Assembly (NCBI GenBank): GCA_963976815.1
Contig: CAXBLU010000002.1
Location: forward strand, 434,001 to 498,000
Direction: 5' to 3'
Origin: JAHRVQ01 sp963976815
GTDB taxonomy: Bacteria > Pseudomonadota > Gammaproteobacteria > Pseudomonadales > Azotimanducaceae
DNA: 64,000 nt
Shown: positions 7,168 to 15,172 of the stretch, piece after piece
Layout of the letters: each line of letters starts with the position of its first letter
How positions within the stretch are numbered: the first letter of the stretch is position 1
Notes under the pieces: generated by a model
The model's database searches: none
What the model was told of the DNA's origin: nothing
What the model saw: only the letters and a program-made list of their open reading frames with translations
Translations under genes and position numbers: made by a program

Positions 7168-9852
7168 ATGGCGGCTTTTATACCAAAGAACTACCAAAGT
7201 GCCGTATTGGAAAGTGTGGAAAGCTACCTTCGCGCCTGTCGCGAACTTGGTAATGCCAATACCGCCTTTTACCAAACTACTCTTGATTTGTGGGGGCGAG
7301 GTAGTCAGTTCAATCCAATCGAAGGCTTTGCTGCCGACATGCCATATTTTTGTTTACGGGTACCTACTGGCGGTGGCAAAACCTGGTTGGCTGCAAAGTC
7401 GGTTTCCTTGATTAATACGCACTTATTGAGTGCCGAACATAGCATTATCCTTTGGATCGTCCCCAGCAACGCAATTCGGGAACAAACGCTGAGAGCGCTT
7501 AAAAATCGACTGCATCCTTATTTTCAAGCTCTGCAAGAAGCTGGACCTGTAACTGTGTTGGATCTTGATGAGGCAAAAAATGTTACTCGTGCCACGCTGG
7601 ATACTTCGACCACTGTTATTGTCACGACTCGTCAGGCCTTTCAGGTTGGGGACACCGAGATTCGAAAAGTTTATGAATCTAGCGGTGCGCTCATGCATCA
7701 TTTTGATAGTTTACACTCTGAACAACGTGCTTTGCTCGAAGGGCAAGACGGTGTTGTGCCTTACTCACTCACAAACGTCCTGCGTTTGCGCCGACCCTTT
7801 GTCGTTGTCGACGAAGCTCACAATAGTCGGTCAGAGCTTGCCTTTGAAACGTTAACTCGGTTCAATCCTAGCGGGATAATGGAGCTCACCGCGACTCCGG
7901 ATATGGATAAAACACCCAGCAATGTATTGCATAGTGTTTATGCAGCTGAACTCAAGGGAGAAGAAATGATAAAGCTCCCGATACGCCTTGAAGCGGAACC
8001 CGACTGGCAGCAGTGTTTAGCAGATGGGATCTCTCGTCGTGATGAATTACAAAACATTGCGGAAGAAGAACGACGTCAAGGTGCTAATTATTTAAGGCCG
8101 ATAGTACTGATTCAAGCACAAGCACATAGTAGCTCTAAAGATACCCTTGACGTGGAATGTGTCTTCAAGGAACTCATTGAGAACCATCGCATTCCTGAGC
8201 AAGAAATTGTTATTGCGACGGGAGAAAGAAAAGGTTTAGAGTCAATTGATGCCGAATTCGATGACGGCATTCTTGCAGAAGCGTGTCCAGTAAAGTATGT
8301 CATCACCCAGAAAGCTTTAGCTGAAGGTTGGGATTGCCCCTTTGCTTACATTCTCGTCAGTATGGCGGATGTGCACTCATCAACAGCCGTAGAACAACTG
8401 CTAGGTAGAATACTCAGGCAACCTGGAGCCAAACACCGGGAGAGCGAGGCATTGAATCGATCCTATGCCTTTGTCGTATCAAAAGATTTTAATGCAACTG
8501 CCGAGGGGCTTCGCGACCGGTTGGTACAGGGAGGGGGATTCGATCGAAAAGAGGCTGCTGCATTTGTAACCGTCGCAGATCCCAAACAAGAATATCTAGA
8601 TTACCGTAATCCCATTCACAGGGCTGTGATACGTCCGGTAGTTATTAAGCTTGGAGAAATTCCAGAGTTAAAGCAGATTCCCAAAGGGGCTCGAGGCAAA
8701 ATAAAGTGGGACAAAAAAACCAATACATTAACGATTAATGAACCTCTAAGTCCGGAAGAAACAGAAGAAATTAAGGCTGTACTGAGTAAGCCGGAATCAA
8801 TCGATATTGTTGAGACGGCTAGTGTTGAAAGCCGAACTACGGCAATCGAGTTTTTCCAGACGCCTGCAGAAATGGGTATACCGTTTGAGGTTCCTCAACT
8901 GGTCCTCAAATACCAGGAAGAATTAGAGCTTTTCGAAGACCCAGAACAACTGAATTACCCTTGGGACCTCTCTGTTTATGATGCGCATCCAACAGCGGAC
9001 GAACTCTCGCGTCTTGATGTGATCAATCGCGTGGCAGCTGGTGGAGACCTTGATGTCGATGAAGACAGCGGGAAAATGAAAGTGAGTTTTATTGCCAACC
9101 TGCAACGAGACCTTGGCCTAAGTTACAAGCCAGAACATTGGGACGAAACGAAGCTAACTGCCTGGTTATGCCGCAATCTCACAGACACCACTCTTACTCA
9201 CGAGAGTAAACGCGCATTTGTTTCCGCGTGGGTTGACCATTTGGCGAAACGTGAAGACATGGACCTCGGCAGAATAAACCAAAGAAAATTTGAAATTCGA
9301 AATCTTCTGGAAGCCAGGTTCAACCAGCTTCGCCGAGAAGCGGCAAGTGATGCGTATCAAAACTGCTTGTTTGGTGAAAATGCTACGGATAGGATTGGTG
9401 TTAGCGACGAGTATGCATTCACATTTAATCCCTACGCTTACGCACCGAATCGTGACTATGATGGGCGTTATGGCCCTTATGATTTTCATTCCCATTACTA
9501 CGGCCGTATAGGCGATTTTGATTCGAAAGAAGAATTTGAGTGCGCCGTATGGTTAGATCAACAAGCAGAGGGAGGTCGCATTGAATTTTGGGTGAGGAAC
9601 CTTGTCAGGCGTGAAGGTTCGTCTTTTTCACTGCAAAAAGCTGACGGGAAATTTTATCCTGACTTTGTTTGTAAGTTGTCGGACGATGGCCCAATTTTAG
9701 TTGTCGAGTACAAAGGAGGGAATATGTGGAATAACCCAAAGGTCGAAATGGATCGTAAGGTAGGTAATTTATGGGCTGAAATGTCGGATGGGAAATGCCG
9801 TTTTGTGATGCTTAAAGACAAGGAATGGAATGCCATAGATGCTTGTTTATAA
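7168..9852 (+). CDS. res: Type III restriction enzyme Res subunit (DEAH helicase plus PD-(D/E)XK nuclease)
   Basis: An 894-residue cytoplasmic ATP-dependent translocase and nuclease. Walker A PTGGGKT sits at 66-72, the DEAH box in VVVDEAHNS near 215, LTATPD near 238, and helicase motif VI-like QLLGRILRQPG near 412. A C-terminal nuclease is visible as YPDFV near 830 and VVEYKGG near 846, the D...ExK pattern. The family cleaves DNA after meeting head-to-head unmethylated sites, in complex with Mod. The ATG is 2 bp after the mod stop, so the two are translationally linked. All catalytic motifs appear intact, so the system looks functional. After the stop, a 200-bp spacer separates it from the convergent AttH-like gene. 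Confidence 0.92.
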   Translation: MAAFIPKNYQSAVLESVESYLRACRELGNANTAFYQTTLDLWGRGSQFNPIEGFAADMPYFCLRVPTGGGKTWLAAKSVSLINTHLLSAEHSIILWIVPSNAIREQTLRALKNRLHPYFQALQEAGPVTVLDLDEAKNVTRATLDTSTTVIVTTRQAFQVGDTEIRKVYESSGALMHHFDSLHSEQRALLEGQDGVVPYSLTNVLRLRRPFVVVDEAHNSRSELAFETLTRFNPSGIMELTATPDMDKTPSNVLHSVYAAELKGEEMIKLPIRLEAEPDWQQCLADGISRRDELQNIAEEERRQGANYLRPIVLIQAQAHSSSKDTLDVECVFKELIENHRIPEQEIVIATGERKGLESIDAEFDDGILAEACPVKYVITQKALAEGWDCPFAYILVSMADVHSSTAVEQLLGRILRQPGAKHRESEALNRSYAFVVSKDFNATAEGLRDRLVQGGGFDRKEAAAFVTVADPKQEYLDYRNPIHRAVIRPVVIKLGEIPELKQIPKGARGKIKWDKKTNTLTINEPLSPEETEEIKAVLSKPESIDIVETASVESRTTAIEFFQTPAEMGIPFEVPQLVLKYQEELELFEDPEQLNYPWDLSVYDAHPTADELSRLDVINRVAAGGDLDVDEDSGKMKVSFIANLQRDLGLSYKPEHWDETKLTAWLCRNLTDTTLTHESKRAFVSAWVDHLAKREDMDLGRINQRKFEIRNLLEARFNQLRREAASDAYQNCLFGENATDRIGVSDEYAFTFNPYAYAPNRDYDGRYGPYDFHSHYYGRIGDFDSKEEFECAVWLDQQAEGGRIEFWVRNLVRREGSSFSLQKADGKFYPDFVCKLSDDGPILVVEYKGGNMWNNPKVEMDRKVGNLWAEMSDGKCRFVMLKDKEWNAIDACL

Positions 9853-10052
9853 GTTTCAAGCTAGAACAACTTGGTTGGTAAACAGGAAGATGTAGTGTGG
9901 TTATATGTTAAACGGGGACCCGCGGTATCTTGGGCCAGGATGGTGTCTTACAACGATGACAGGCTGTGCGAAAGTCTGGATAGGTCGACACAGACGAGGC
10001 ATGGCCAAAGCGTCTGGACTCAAATTGGGTGTCTCCCAATGATAGAGAAATG
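9853..10052. other. Right edge of RM island; short spacer with two overlapping small ORFs
   Basis: This 200-bp spacer lies between the convergent res and AttH-like genes. It holds a 45-codon frame from ATG 9905 to TGA 10042 (starting MLNGDPRYLGPGWC) and an overlapping 72-codon frame from 9871. Neither has a clear ribosome binding site or a family I recognise. They may be remnants left at the island boundary, or chance. No direct repeat or integrase marks the edge. Confidence 0.25.
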
Positions 10053-11228
10053 TCAATTCTTAGGTTCATATCCCGTTAACTCCATATAACCCCGACCCAA
10101 TCTATTACCTTTTTGGTCCAGTACTTCCACCAGCCCTTCCCAGTAGAGAATCGAAAGATTAACGGTTTGTTGATCCAACAGTGCATTGATTGTTAATTGT
10201 TCTTCTCCCAGATTAAGCGTCCAGCTGACGGGCCAGTTGATGCCACGGGCGTCTTTGTAAAACCGAATAGGCGTGAGCAAAAAGTCATCCCTGCCTAATA
10301 ACGTAATGCCCGGGTCACCCTTACCGACAACAGTCTGTTGTTGTACCAGTTGTGGATGAACGACTACCAGACCGTGATCATAATCGTCTCTGGCGCCATC
10401 ATGTCTGCGTAATTGGAATGCCATGATGCTGCGTTGATCACTGAGCTGTAGAGAAAACCAATCCCATCCTGCTAGTGACTCACCGAGGACCGACGTACTC
10501 CATTCACGGTCGAGCCAGCCGAGACCTTTCACTTTCAAGGCGCGCCCATTGAGTTTGAGTGTGCCGCTAAGTTGCAAGCGTGGAATTGAATAATAGTAGC
10601 TCGCAGCATCTGGTCCTTTTTTCGATAAGCCGCGATTGCCCTGTAAGACGATGGGCCCGGTTTGCTGGATCTGCAGGTCGACTCCAAACCGATTGGACTC
10701 TTCTGCAATGAGGCTCAGGTCCAATTTATCTTCAGCATCACCTGATAGTGTCCAGTCCTCGATCAGTGCGCGAAATTGTTTGCCGGTTGAAACGCCAGCC
10801 AGTTCAGGGTGGCCCCGGGCAAACCTTTCGGCTTTAAAATGAGTGGCCGTCGAAATGTCACTGACTGCCAGATGTCCCAGATAGGCTTGACCGGTGTGCC
10901 AGGGGCCTTCGCCAGTTGGCTGTGGAGATAGGGCTTGTCTAAACAGCGTAAAATGCACGCCATACTCATGACCCTCTTCGTCCTCAAGTAATGCCGTCAG
11001 GTACCACCATTCACTTCGGTATCGATTATGCGGTCCGTGGTCTAACGGAAATACAAAGTCTCGTTTTTGATTTGCGAGCGCAAAGCCCTGATCTTCTGGT
11101 TTACCGAGTATATTGTTTAATCGCAATCCGGAGACGGCAGGTGAAGCAGGTCCAACATCCGGCTGGCAGGCGGTAATCACAAGCGTCGAGAGGCACACAA
11201 ACAAAAATACTATCGGTCTAGCGTTCAC
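10053..11228 (-). CDS. AttH-like lipoprotein with lipocalin/carotenoid 1,2-hydratase (CrtC)-like domain
   Basis: The 391-residue lipoprotein starts at GTG 11228, preceded by GGAG, and overlaps the permease gene by 11 bp. The N-terminus MNARPIVFLFVCLSTLV continues into ITAC, a lipobox with Cys21, so it should be anchored in the membrane. The body shows the FPLDHGPH..YRSEWWYLTA start and later GLGWLDREWS motif of the AttH/CrtC-like lipocalin family. Some relatives hydrate carotenoids; others belong to AttEFGH transport systems first named in Agrobacterium attachment. It ends a three-gene operon with an ATPase and an FtsX-type permease. The ligand is unknown. A longer frame back to 11276 exists but would remove the lipoprotein signal from the terminus. 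Confidence 0.85.
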   Translation of the reverse strand: MNARPIVFLFVCLSTLVITACQPDVGPASPAVSGLRLNNILGKPEDQGFALANQKRDFVFPLDHGPHNRYRSEWWYLTALLEDEEGHEYGVHFTLFRQALSPQPTGEGPWHTGQAYLGHLAVSDISTATHFKAERFARGHPELAGVSTGKQFRALIEDWTLSGDAEDKLDLSLIAEESNRFGVDLQIQQTGPIVLQGNRGLSKKGPDAASYYYSIPRLQLSGTLKLNGRALKVKGLGWLDREWSTSVLGESLAGWDWFSLQLSDQRSIMAFQLRRHDGARDDYDHGLVVVHPQLVQQQTVVGKGDPGITLLGRDDFLLTPIRFYKDARGINWPVSWTLNLGEEQLTINALLDQQTVNLSILYWEGLVEVLDQKGNRLGRGYMELTGYEPKN

Positions 11229-13563
11229 CAAAGGCTCCTTCTTCTCGACCGCCGCTCTGTAGTATTCCGGCTGCAATAGCAGCCAGCATTCCCCAGGTGC
11301 AGGAGGCTAGCAGTGATGCTGTTGACAGCTGCAAATCGATGGTCCAGCCGAAGGCTCTTGGATTAATAACGTTACAGAGTATCCAGCCGAATGCTATGCC
11401 AAGGGGTAGTGCAATGATGATAGCGACGAGGCCGAGCCCGGTGCCCAGTGCAATATTCATGATCAGTTGTTCGAGGCGATTAACCCCCAGGGTGTTTAAC
11501 AACTGCCTGCCGGTTTGTCGATTCAGGCGCATGGTGGTCACGGCGATATAGACGCTGATTGTGGCAACTAACAACGCGATGCTTATTAGAACCGTGGTAA
11601 TGGCGAAGGTCTGATTGAATGTATCCAGGGCAACGCGTCGAATATCAGACTGAAGACTCAAACTAAGGTCAGGAAATGGTTTTTGCAGTTCTTCGATCAG
11701 GGCTTCGGGATAATCACTGTTAAATGATATTGAATCTATCTGCAGCTCAGTTGCAAAGCTGGCGGCTAGCGCACTGCCTTCATTAACAATAAGCCTGGGC
11801 TGTAGATCCCCAAATGCGGAGAACTGTCCAGCGACGGTCATGGTTTCGCCTGAGACCGTCAGTAGGTCGCCAGCTGAAAGCTGTAACGCTCTAGCGGCCT
11901 GCTCACTTAAAAGAATTTCATGAATCCCAAGGTTTCCATCGTACCCATAACGTGAGGATTCGAAGCCATCCATACGAGTGATATTCAACTCCATCGATAG
12001 TCCATTGACGCGCAAGTTTGCCTGCCGATATACCTGTATTCGGTCTGCAAGCGTGATTGGATTGTTACTGTCAGATAGCCTACCCAAAGTCGTTTCGTCG
12101 CCCTGTGCGACCAAATCGTACTTTAACCGGTGATCGAGCATTTGATTAAAATCGACCCGAAAACTATCCACCATCAGCGCTACGCCAATCGCGGTTGCTA
12201 TCGCCAGGGCGAGGCCAGTGATGGCAATGCTAAGTTCTCCTGGATGCCAGAGCGCCTCCCTAACACCAATCCGCATTAGGTAGGAACCACTAATCATCGC
12301 GGACCATTCCTTCAAACGACTGAGTAAAGGCGCAATGAGCTGTGAGGCGGCCAGACTTAATACCGCAATGGCAAAAAATCCGCCCGCGAGTCCTGTCTGG
12401 GGCTGAAAGATGCACCAGATTGCGGCGATTAATAGTGCTAGCGTAATCATCATGGGCAGAACAGAGCGGCGAGTTTCTTGCTGTGATCGATGGAACGCCC
12501 AGCCACCACCGAGCAAACAAACCGCAACGGAAGATCCCACTGCTTTGAAAATAACCCAGCGATCCAGTTCCAACTCAAATGTCTGTCCTGGTATCGCAGA
12601 TGTCAGCAACCAACTGGCGAGCCACCACCCGGCGACAAGACCAAGAGCCGCGGCTAACGTTGCCACGAATCCGATAGAAAAGAGGAAGTAACCGCGCAGT
12701 TGTTGCCATTCAACACCCAGGACATGCAGGCGATCAAAGACAGGCCAAAGGCGCCTTAACCAGGAGACTGCGACCTGATAGATAAGTAACCAGGCGACCA
12801 GAAGGGCGAGCATGCCCAATGCCGAGATGTTAAAAAGAATCGATTTACCAAACTCTTGAGCGGGATACTGTTCTGCCCTACTGATGAGTTGCCAGCCGGC
12901 AGGAAGGTTGAGGGTCGGCTTGGCGGAGGGAAACCCGGCACCGAAGCCCGGCAGGAGTTTCTCAGCGATCGCAATGATGTCGGCAGCAGGCTCACTTAAC
13001 ACCAGGCCGATGTAGGAGAGTTTACTGTCTGGCCAATCCAGCAGGTCATGGGCAGTCGCTATGTCTGCCAGTAAGGTACCTTTGGGTGCATCTATAATGC
13101 CATTGATAGGCAGCGATAATTGACCCTTAAGACTCTTATCTATCCAGACGCCGTCCCAGGCCAGTTGCCGCGCGATAGAGTTGGCGTTGGCGACTGGCGG
13201 TCTCGCGAGTAGGTCAGCGCCCAATACCCGAACACTATGGTGTTGGTTTTGACCGTCAATATTCAGGGTAAGCTGTGCGGTTTTATCTATTAACGGAGCG
13301 AGTTGCTGTATTGGGGGTAAAACGCCAGTCCGCCAGAAGCGCCGTAAAGCAAAGTAGTCCGAGGTGTTCAGGTTGTCTCGATGCAGATAATGGCTGTATC
13401 CAGCGAGAGCATTGGGTATTTGACCATCTAGTCGGTTCGAAATACTGGTACTGACCAGATGCACACTAACAATCGATGTGACACCCAGCGCCATTCCAAT
13501 CAGGGCCAGAGCTGTAGACCAGGGTGTTCGCGCCAGAAACCTCAGTAGTGCAAGGGCAATCAT
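11218..13563 (-). CDS. FtsX-like ABC transporter permease (AttF/AttG-like)
   Basis: A 781-residue inner-membrane protein with an N-terminal helix, a large periplasmic domain, a mid-protein block of helices (about 240-440), a second periplasmic domain and a C-terminal FtsX-type block (about 650-760). This is the duplicated MacB/LolC-type architecture with two permease halves in one chain. It probably works with the ATPase encoded just upstream: their reading frames overlap by one base at 13563 (TAATG). Such transporters usually move lipids or lipoproteins, or send mechanical signals across the inner membrane, rather than import solutes. The downstream lipocalin-like lipoprotein fits a lipid role, but the cargo is inferred. 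Confidence 0.87.
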   Translation of the reverse strand: MIALALLRFLARTPWSTALALIGMALGVTSIVSVHLVSTSISNRLDGQIPNALAGYSHYLHRDNLNTSDYFALRRFWRTGVLPPIQQLAPLIDKTAQLTLNIDGQNQHHSVRVLGADLLARPPVANANSIARQLAWDGVWIDKSLKGQLSLPINGIIDAPKGTLLADIATAHDLLDWPDSKLSYIGLVLSEPAADIIAIAEKLLPGFGAGFPSAKPTLNLPAGWQLISRAEQYPAQEFGKSILFNISALGMLALLVAWLLIYQVAVSWLRRLWPVFDRLHVLGVEWQQLRGYFLFSIGFVATLAAALGLVAGWWLASWLLTSAIPGQTFELELDRWVIFKAVGSSVAVCLLGGGWAFHRSQQETRRSVLPMMITLALLIAAIWCIFQPQTGLAGGFFAIAVLSLAASQLIAPLLSRLKEWSAMISGSYLMRIGVREALWHPGELSIAITGLALAIATAIGVALMVDSFRVDFNQMLDHRLKYDLVAQGDETTLGRLSDSNNPITLADRIQVYRQANLRVNGLSMELNITRMDGFESSRYGYDGNLGIHEILLSEQAARALQLSAGDLLTVSGETMTVAGQFSAFGDLQPRLIVNEGSALAASFATELQIDSISFNSDYPEALIEELQKPFPDLSLSLQSDIRRVALDTFNQTFAITTVLISIALLVATISVYIAVTTMRLNRQTGRQLLNTLGVNRLEQLIMNIALGTGLGLVAIIIALPLGIAFGWILCNVINPRAFGWTIDLQLSTASLLASCTWGMLAAIAAGILQSGGREEGAFGER

Positions 13564-14312
13564 TACAGAGGTTGTGCTTTTTGCGAGGTTGTTGCTGGGG
13601 ATAATGTCCCATCTAACTGCGACGAGCTATCCAGGCGAAGCGGTCTGGCTAAGTGCAACCGGGTGTGCGCCATTGCGGCAATTTGTGTGTTGTGGGTAGC
13701 TAACACTAGAGAAATATTCTGCTCCCGACAGCTGCTAAACAGCAGGTCCGCAACAAGGGCAGTGTTTTCAGCATCAAGATTGCCGGTGGGTTCATCTGCC
13801 AACAATAGTGTTGGTTTGAGTAACAGTGCCCTGGCCACTGCGACGCGCTGTTGTTCACCACCGGAAAGCACATCTGGAAAGTCGTTGAGCCGATCCGACA
13901 GGCCGAAATCTTTAAGCAATGTTGTCGCCTGTCGTTCAAGGTCGGGTCGACGATTTAATCGCGCGGGCAAACGGACATTCTCCAGAATCGTTAAGGTCGG
14001 AACCAGGTTGAAGAACTGGTAGACGTAACCTATGTGTTGCCGGCGTAGTGAGGTTCGGTTTCGTTCGTTGGCGGTAGCGTATGAAAAAACCTTGTCTCCC
14101 AACTGAAGGGTAATATCGCCCTGATCTACTTCCAGTAATCCCGCCAGCAGGTTTAACAGGGTCGACTTTCCTGAGCCGCTGGGACCGGTCACAGAAAGGG
14201 ACTCTCCAGCAGCAAGCGTAAATGTCAGGTCGGCTATGACCTCGATCTGACGGTCACCATCTTGATAGTGTTTGCTGATATGTTTAACACTCAGCGCCGT
14301 GGGGGTTGTCAT
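13563..14312 (-). CDS. ABC transporter ATP-binding protein (LolD/MacB type; AttE-like)
   Basis: A 249-residue ATPase, first gene of the minus-strand operon. Walker A GPSGSGKST is at 43-51, the Q-loop region at YVYQFFNLVPTLT, signature LSGGEQQR at 149-156, and Walker B LLLADEPTGNLD at 169-180. The FFNL..TL segment and DEPTGNLD ending are typical of the LolD/MacB/FtsE subfamily that drives FtsX-like permeases. It hydrolyses ATP on the cytoplasmic face. The stop codon shares one base with the permease ATG, indicating translational coupling. The transported molecule is not known. Confidence 0.93.
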   Translation of the reverse strand: MTTPTALSVKHISKHYQDGDRQIEVIADLTFTLAAGESLSVTGPSGSGKSTLLNLLAGLLEVDQGDITLQLGDKVFSYATANERNRTSLRRQHIGYVYQFFNLVPTLTILENVRLPARLNRRPDLERQATTLLKDFGLSDRLNDFPDVLSGGEQQRVAVARALLLKPTLLLADEPTGNLDAENTALVADLLFSSCREQNISLVLATHNTQIAAMAHTRLHLARPLRLDSSSQLDGTLSPATTSQKAQPL

Positions 14313-14497
14313 CCTGTTAACTCGTAACTCAGAGTAAGGTGACAGGGTAAAACAGTAGGGCGATGAGAGATAGGGTGCTCTCTATGTCCGCTGTTTGGGT
14401 ACCCTTTTTCGCCTATCGTCCTAAATAGGTCTAGTATGCGCCCCAACTATCGCTCGCTTATAAACGGGTGCAATCGTGAGCCTGAAGAGGAAAAGCA

Positions 14498-15172
14498 GTG
14501 AACAAATGGGAAGAGTTGGATACAGCGGAAATTCCCAACGGTGGTGGCACGCTGCGCCTTTTGCGGCGGGGTGATGAGTTTTCCATCCGAATTGTAGGTA
14601 CCCAGGGTGACCTGATGAATAGTCGTACCCATGGGTCGGAAGATGCGCTCGGTACCTTAGCCTGTGCCCATTGTAGCAACTCAGGATCAGCCGAAATTTT
14701 AATTGGTGGTCTCGGCATGGGCTTCACACTAGCGGCTGCGCTAGAAGCATTGCCGCCCACGGCCAAAGTTGTTGTCGCAGAATTGGTTCCGGGAGTGGAA
14801 AAATGGAATCGTGAATTGCTTGGTATGTGTGCAGGTAACCCTTTGTCTGACGATCGAGTAGAGGTTCAAATCTCAGATGTGGGCCGGCTTATTAATCACG
14901 CTACCGATGCCTATGATGCAATCTTGTTGGACGTCGACAATGGACCTGAAGGATTAACACATTCTGATAATGACAGCCTTTATTCTCTAACGGGTTTGGA
15001 ATGCGCATATAATGCGTTACGCAAAACTGGGGTTTTAGCGGTTTGGTCCGCATCAAAATCCCCCAGATTTACCTCTTTACTCAAGAAGGTTGGTTTTAAG
15101 GTAGACGAACGCCAGGTTCGCGCACACGGTGGCAAAGGCTCGCGACATGTGATCTGGCTTGCTACTCGTTAA
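14498..15172 (+). CDS. Spermidine synthase-like (polyamine aminopropyltransferase fold) protein
   Basis: The 224-residue protein starts at GTG 14498 after AAGAGGA (14484-14490). It has the glycine-rich AdoMet-type motif ILIGGLGMGFTLAAAL and the acidic VVAELVPGV, then DAILLDVDNGP, as in short spermidine-synthase-like proteins of the class I methyltransferase fold. The last motif replaces the DSTDP-like gatekeeping segment of true SpeE, and the protein is shorter than SpeE (about 280-300). Genuine aminopropyl transfer is therefore doubtful. Its stop codon overlaps that of the convergent ClC gene in a shared TTAA. It is cytoplasmic, with no operon partner on its strand. Confidence 0.8.
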   Translation: MNKWEELDTAEIPNGGGTLRLLRRGDEFSIRIVGTQGDLMNSRTHGSEDALGTLACAHCSNSGSAEILIGGLGMGFTLAAALEALPPTAKVVVAELVPGVEKWNRELLGMCAGNPLSDDRVEVQISDVGRLINHATDAYDAILLDVDNGPEGLTHSDNDSLYSLTGLECAYNALRKTGVLAVWSASKSPRFTSLLKKVGFKVDERQVRAHGGKGSRHVIWLATR

